Assembly: GCA_937894055.1 (NCBI GenBank)
Contig: CALDHQ010000197.1
Location: forward strand, 1 to 9,612
Direction: 5' to 3'
Length of the DNA: 9,612 nt
Source: an uncultured Polymorphobacter sp.
GTDB taxonomy: Bacteria > Pseudomonadota > Alphaproteobacteria > Sphingomonadales > Sphingomonadaceae
Position 1 is the first letter of the stretch; the number at the start of each line of letters is the position of its first letter. Positions 7,219 through 9,612 of this stretch are shown one piece after another. Below the pieces are notes generated by a model that was not told the DNA's origin, searched no databases, and worked only from the letters and a program-made list of their open reading frames with translations. The position numbers and the translations under genes are program-made.

Positions 7219-7240
7219 ATGTTAGTCAGTTGACTAGTAT
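7219..7240. promoter_or_regulatory. Palindromic operator site 3, between the SnoaL-like gene and nitrile hydratase
   Basis: Reads ATGTTAGTCAG|TTGACTAGTAT, symmetric at 8 of 11 positions about 7229/7230, with the core GTCAGTTGAC identical to site 2. An extra half-site GACTAA at 7214-7219 precedes it, forming a second small inverted repeat GACTAA-TG-TTAGTC (7214-7227). The site lies in the divergent promoter region of the SnoaL-like gene (-) and the nitrile hydratase operon (+). Confidence 0.75.
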
Positions 7241-7247
7241 TTGGCAA
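7219..7247 (-). promoter_or_regulatory. Likely sigma70-type promoter of the SnoaL-like gene
   Basis: On the minus strand TTGCCA (7247-7242) is followed after 17 bases by TAACAT (7224-7219). The -35 matches 5 of 6 and the -10 matches 4 of 6 consensus bases. The operator core lies in the spacer, an ideal place for repression. Inferred from sequence only. Confidence 0.5.
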
Positions 7248-7259
7248 GACCGTTATGAT
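7230..7259 (+). promoter_or_regulatory. Likely sigma70-type promoter towards nitrile hydratase
   Basis: TTGACT (7230-7235) and TATGAT (7254-7259) are separated by 18 bases; each matches 5 of 6 consensus bases. The -35 element is the right half of the palindromic operator, so a bound repressor would block it. It would leave a leader of roughly 195 bases before the nitrile hydratase beta start. Confidence 0.5.
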
Positions 7260-7459
7260 CGGGCTATTGCCTGAATGTCCTGGTCTGAATCTGAAGGTCG
7301 CTTGATGGCCATAAATGGGCTAAACCCCTTCCTTCCCTTAGGCCACGCCGACTAGGGCGCCACGCGCCGGCAGACTTTGCGGATGACGTGCTTGAGACTG
7401 GTGTCAGCGAGGCAAGCCGGCGCGCCACAATCGACAACGCACCCTGAGGAGTGATTTCC
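7260..7459 (+). other. Long untranslated leader before the nitrile hydratase operon
   Basis: Together with 7127-7259 this completes a 333-base intergenic stretch. It contains a pyrimidine-rich run near 7325-7339 and a short perfect hairpin GGCGC-CAC-GCGCC (7356-7368), but no recognisable gene. A cobalamin riboswitch was looked for because the enzyme is probably cobalt type; its conserved boxes were not found. A GAGGAG ribosome binding site ends the leader at 7446-7451. Confidence 0.35.
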
Positions 7460-8095
7460 ATGCGCGGCATCCACGATCTGGGCGGCATGTACGGGTTCGG
7501 GCCGATTGCGCGCGAATCCGACGAGCCGGTGTTCCATGAAGAGTGGCAGGAAACCGCATTCGCCTTGCTAATGGCCGCCGGTTCGGTGCAGCCGGGCTTC
7601 AATGCCGACCAGTATCGACATTCGGTCGAGCGGATGGCCCCGGGCCATTATCTTTCGGTCCACTATTACGAGCGCATGCTGACCGGGATCACGACCCTAC
7701 TGGTCGAACAGGGCGTCCTCGATCTTGCCGATCTGGAAGCACGCGCCGGCGGCGTATTTCCGCTGGCCTTGCCAGTTGCTGCCGCGCCGATGGCGGCGTT
7801 CACGCCGCAACCCGAAGCACGCTTCCGCGTCGGCCAGCAGGTGTGGGTGCGCCAGTACAGTTGCAAGGGGCACACGCGCGCGCCGGAATTCTGTCGCGGC
7901 AAGTCGGGCACGGTGTTGCGCGTGGCACCGAAGTTTTCCTTCCCCGACACCTCCGCGCATGGCGGCGAGCTTCGGGAGGAACACACATACCACGTCGAGT
8001 TTACCGCGCGTGAGCTATGGGGCGCCGATGGTAACGACAGCGACTCGGTGGTGGTCGATCTTTGGGACAGTTATCTGGAAGGAGATGCGCCATGA
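7460..8095 (+). CDS. nthB: Nitrile hydratase subunit beta
   Basis: A 211-residue protein with both ends typical of the family: MRGIHDLGGMYGFGPI at the N-terminus, then DEPVFHEEWQETAFAL, YRHSVERMAPGHYLSVHYYERMLTGITTLLVEQG (52-85) and the C-terminal barrel FRVGQQVWVR...KGHTRAPEFCRGKSGTV...FPDTSAHG...YHVEFTARELWG...VVVDLWDSYLE (122-207). The beta subunit pairs with alpha to hydrate nitriles to amides. An arginine of the YRH segment (R53) and one in the GHTR/CRGK region (R140 or R146) are candidates for the conserved residues that contact the oxidised cysteines of alpha. The ATG at 7460 has GAGGAG 8 bases upstream. Beta before alpha is the order usual for cobalt-type enzymes. The stop overlaps the alpha start (ATGA). 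Confidence 0.95.
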   Translation: MRGIHDLGGMYGFGPIARESDEPVFHEEWQETAFALLMAAGSVQPGFNADQYRHSVERMAPGHYLSVHYYERMLTGITTLLVEQGVLDLADLEARAGGVFPLALPVAAAPMAAFTPQPEARFRVGQQVWVRQYSCKGHTRAPEFCRGKSGTVLRVAPKFSFPDTSAHGGELREEHTYHVEFTARELWGADGNDSDSVVVDLWDSYLEGDAP

Positions 8096-8703
8096 GCCGG
8101 CAAGCACCAGCACCGATCGCGGCGCGTGCAGCAGCGGTCAAATCAGCCCTGATCGACAAGGGCCTGCTGACCGCTGAAACGTTCGACCACATGGTCCATC
8201 TCGGCGCGGAAGCATGGAAACCTGAAAACGGTGCGCGCGTGGTTGCACGGGCATGGACCGACCCGGCGTTCCGGGCGCGGCTGCTCGACGACGCGACCGC
8301 CGCCTGTGCGGAGCTCGGTTATGAAGGTCCGCAGGGCGAATATATCGTGGCACTCGAGGATACGGCTGATCGGCACAACGTGATCGTCTGCACGCAATGC
8401 TCGTGCACCGCCTGGCCCGTGCTCGGCCTGCCGACGGACTGGTACAAAAGCCCCGAATACCGCGCCCGCGTGGTCCGCGAGCCGCGCCCGGTGCTCCGCG
8501 AACTGGGCCTCGAGCTGCCGCAGGAGGTTGCAATCCGGGTTTGGGAAACCAGCGCCGAGACTCGCTACATGGTCATCCCGATGCGGCCGGCAGGATCCGA
8601 GGGCTGGAGCGAAGAGCAATTGGCCGGGCTCGTCACGCGTGAAGCCTTGATCGGCACGGCCATGGCGCTTCCAGCGCACCGCCAACCGATCGCCGCAAGC
8701 TAA
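8092..8703 (+). CDS. nthA: Nitrile hydratase subunit alpha (probable cobalt type)
   Basis: A 203-residue protein carrying the metal-binding cysteine cluster C100-T101-Q102-C103-S104-C105, followed by TAWPVLGLPTDWYKSPEYRARVVREPRPVL, a strongly conserved block. RVWETSAETRYMVIPMRPAGSEGWSEEQLAGLVTREALIG (149-188) is also standard. Thr at the second position of the cluster normally marks cobalt rather than iron enzymes (CTLCSC versus CSLCSC). Here the usual Leu is replaced by Gln, an atypical feature. The cysteines outside C100 are normally oxidised to sulfinic and sulfenic acids. AAGGAG at 8079-8084 precedes the ATG, which overlaps the beta stop. The maturation (activator) protein often encoded next in such operons is absent, and no amidase is visible. 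Cytoplasmic; substrate unknown. Confidence 0.95.
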   Translation: MSRQAPAPIAARAAAVKSALIDKGLLTAETFDHMVHLGAEAWKPENGARVVARAWTDPAFRARLLDDATAACAELGYEGPQGEYIVALEDTADRHNVIVCTQCSCTAWPVLGLPTDWYKSPEYRARVVREPRPVLRELGLELPQEVAIRVWETSAETRYMVIPMRPAGSEGWSEEQLAGLVTREALIGTAMALPAHRQPIAAS

Positions 8704-8705
8704 TC

Positions 8706-8906
8706 TGCCTGCTGGACCGTCGAGTGGCGGGGTCCTGCGATTGGCACATGCGGAGCTTGTTTCACAATTGGCCTGGAATCGATGGCGTCATGACCACCTT
8801 CCCGGTGGGCCGCAACGATCACGCCAACCATATTCTCGACGTAACCGTGGTGCCGTTTGGCGATCCGACCGTGGAAGAGGCGGCCCGGACCCTGGCCAGG
8901 CCTTAA
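8706..8906 (+). other. Possible C-terminal remnant of an unrecognised gene
   Basis: Right after the alpha subunit, one plus-strand frame stays open to a TAA at 8904-8906. Its second half (GVMTTFPVGRNDHANHILDVTVVPFGDPTVEEAARTLARP) has protein-like composition and mostly G or C in third positions, unlike noncoding DNA. There is no convincing start with a ribosome binding site (a GTG at 8724 and an ATG at 8790 are possible). I do not recognise the family, and it does not resemble a nitrile hydratase activator. It may be the tail of a gene truncated when the upstream cluster was joined to the flagellar region, or a short hypothetical protein. Confidence 0.25.
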
Positions 8907-8926
8907 CGAAACTAGCCTTTCGTTAA
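8903..8926. promoter_or_regulatory. Perfect inverted repeat upstream of fliQ with GTTAAC-type (CtrA-like) half-sites
   Basis: TTAACGAAA (8903-8911) and TTTCGTTAA (8918-8926) are perfect 9-base inverted arms around CTAGCC. The right arm continues as GTTAACCAT, resembling the half-sites bound by the alphaproteobacterial cell-cycle regulator CtrA. The canonical TTAA-N7-TTAA spacing is not met: the two TTAA elements are 16 bases apart. In Caulobacter the fliQR operon is a known CtrA-dependent class II flagellar operon, which fits the position 67 bp before fliQ. The repeat could also form an RNA hairpin ending the upstream transcript. Confidence 0.5.
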
Positions 8927-8993
8927 CCATGACCGGCGAAAACGGAGGCGTCGGCGGAGTCCTGCCGCACCCTGTTTTCCAGTGAGGTTTTCG

Positions 8994-9257
8994 ATGAGCG
9001 GCGCCGAGGTTCTGGACGTCGGACGGGACGCCATCTGGCTCACCATCCAGATGTGCGCGCCGGTCCTGCTGGTGGGCCTGGTGGTGGGCGTCGGCATCGG
9101 CCTGCTGCAGGCCCTGACCCAGATCCAGGAGCAGACCCTGGTCTATGCCCCGAAGATCGTGGCGATCTTTGTCTCCCTGCTGGTCTTCCTGCCGCTGATG
9201 GGTGCCCTGATGAGCGGCTTCATGCGATCGATCGCCGCACGCATCGCGGCCATGTAG
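8994..9257 (+). CDS. fliQ: Flagellar type III export protein FliQ
   Basis: An 87-residue inner-membrane protein, the standard FliQ length. It has two membrane segments (about residues 16-38 and 54-76) separated by the family signature LLQALTQIQEQTLVYAPKI (37-55). FliQ forms part of the FliPQR export gate of the flagellar type III secretion system. GAGG at 8984-8987 sets the ATG at 8994; a GTG at 8982 would add four residues. The fliR gene begins immediately after the stop with no gap. Its codon use (heavy CTG, GCC, ACC) is more uniform than that of the catabolic genes upstream, consistent with core genome next to an acquired or variable cluster. Confidence 0.95.
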   Translation: MSGAEVLDVGRDAIWLTIQMCAPVLLVGLVVGVGIGLLQALTQIQEQTLVYAPKIVAIFVSLLVFLPLMGALMSGFMRSIAARIAAM

Positions 9258-9572
9258 GTGGAATCCTACGCCACAGCCGCCCAGGTCTATGCCGCGGGGC
9301 TGATCTTTGCCCGGCTGGCCGCCCTGGTCATGCTCATCCCCGGCATTGGTGACACCTCGGTCCCGCCGCGGATCAGGCTGTCCTTTGCCTTCCTGCTGAC
9401 CCTGATGCTCACCCCGGTCATTGCGCCTGCCATGGCCGTGCCGGAGAGCGGCAGTGCCCTCGGCGGGGCCGTGATCAAGGAGGTCCTGATCGGCCTGATG
9501 ATCGGCGGTATCCTGAAAATCTTCCTCAGCGCCCTGACCACGGCGGGCGAGGTGATTTCCCTGCAGACCACG
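9258..9572 (+). CDS. fliR: Flagellar export protein FliR, N-terminal part (cut by contig end)
   Basis: The first 105 residues of FliR starting from the GTG abutting the fliQ stop. VYAAGLIFARLAALVMLIPGIGDTSVPPRIRLSFAFLLTLML is a clear FliR N-terminus, and EVLIGLMIGGILKIFLSALTTAGEVISLQTT matches the next conserved membrane segment. Full FliR is about 250-260 residues, so roughly 40% is present. It builds the export gate with FliP and FliQ. The frame stays open past 9572, but those residues (RSEERRVGKECLR) are translated adapter, not FliR. The GTG start has no strong ribosome binding site, suggesting translational coupling to fliQ. Confidence 0.9.
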
Positions 9573-9612
9573 AGATCGGAAGAGCGTCGTGTAGGGAAAG
9601 AGTGTCTTCGCC
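9573..9612 (+). other. Illumina TruSeq adapter contamination
   Basis: From 9573 the sequence begins AGATCGGAAGAGCGTCGTGT and continues for 33 bases identical to the reverse complement of the TruSeq universal (i5-side) adapter, to 9605. The last seven bases, CTTCGCC, occupy the i5 index position and match the first seven of CTTCGCCT, the reverse complement of TruSeq HT index D505 (AGGCGAAG, from memory). This is a library artefact and should be trimmed. Confidence 0.97.

Noticed and set aside
7260..7459. Cobalamin riboswitch ahead of a cobalt-type nitrile hydratase
   Set aside because: A GTCAG string near 7403 recalls the B12 box, but the remaining conserved boxes are absent.
1..9572. CRISPR arrays, tRNA or rRNA genes, insertion sequences, phage genes
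   Set aside because: No direct-repeat arrays, cloverleaf-like segments, transposase-like proteins or terminal inverted repeats were seen on either strand.
9573..9612. Continuation of the FliR reading frame
   Set aside because: The bases are identical to TruSeq adapter and index, so the translated residues are artefactual.

Overview
The window looks like one end of a draft or metagenomic contig from a GC-rich alphaproteobacterium, most likely Caulobacterales or a close relative. The reasons are the directly adjacent fliQ-fliR pair preceded by GTTAAC-type sites, the high third-position GC, and the mix of oxidative catabolic genes. The last 40 bases (9573-9612) are not genomic: they read as Illumina TruSeq adapter running into an index, so real sequence stops near 9572.

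Layout. 1-679 (-) is the N-terminal part of a Baeyer-Villiger-type flavin monooxygenase, cut by the window start. 851-1669 (+) is a metallo-beta-lactamase-fold hydrolase. 1674-2471 (-) is a TetR-family regulator. 2630-4009 (+) is an FMN-dependent LLM monooxygenase of the NtaA/SnaA/DszA group, translationally coupled to an MFS transporter (4009-5295, +). 5292-6590 (-) is an O-acetylhomoserine sulfhydrylase (MetY type) that meets the transporter tail to tail. 6740-7126 (-) is a small SnoaL/NTF2-like protein. 7460-8703 (+) is a nitrile hydratase beta-alpha operon. 8704-8993 holds a possible C-terminal gene remnant and a perfect inverted repeat. 8994-9572 (+) is fliQ and the start of fliR, a flagellar export operon unrelated in function to the rest.

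The main find is a near-palindromic motif, about ATATTAGTCARTTGACTAATAT, that occurs three times and only in intergenic promoter regions: between the monooxygenase and the hydrolase (723-744), between the tetR gene and the LLM monooxygenase (2568-2589), and between the SnoaL-like gene and the nitrile hydratase operon (7219-7240). This is the pattern expected of a local TetR regulon. It would bind the two flavin monooxygenases, the hydrolase, the transporter, the SnoaL-like protein and perhaps the nitrile hydratase into one inducible catabolic system. The substrate cannot be read from sequence. The enzyme set would suit a compound bearing a nitrile and a ketone, with ketone to ester or lactone (BVMO), ester or lactone hydrolysis (MBL fold), nitrile to amide (NHase), and an LLM hydroxylation or C-S/C-N cleavage step. 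This pathway is inference.
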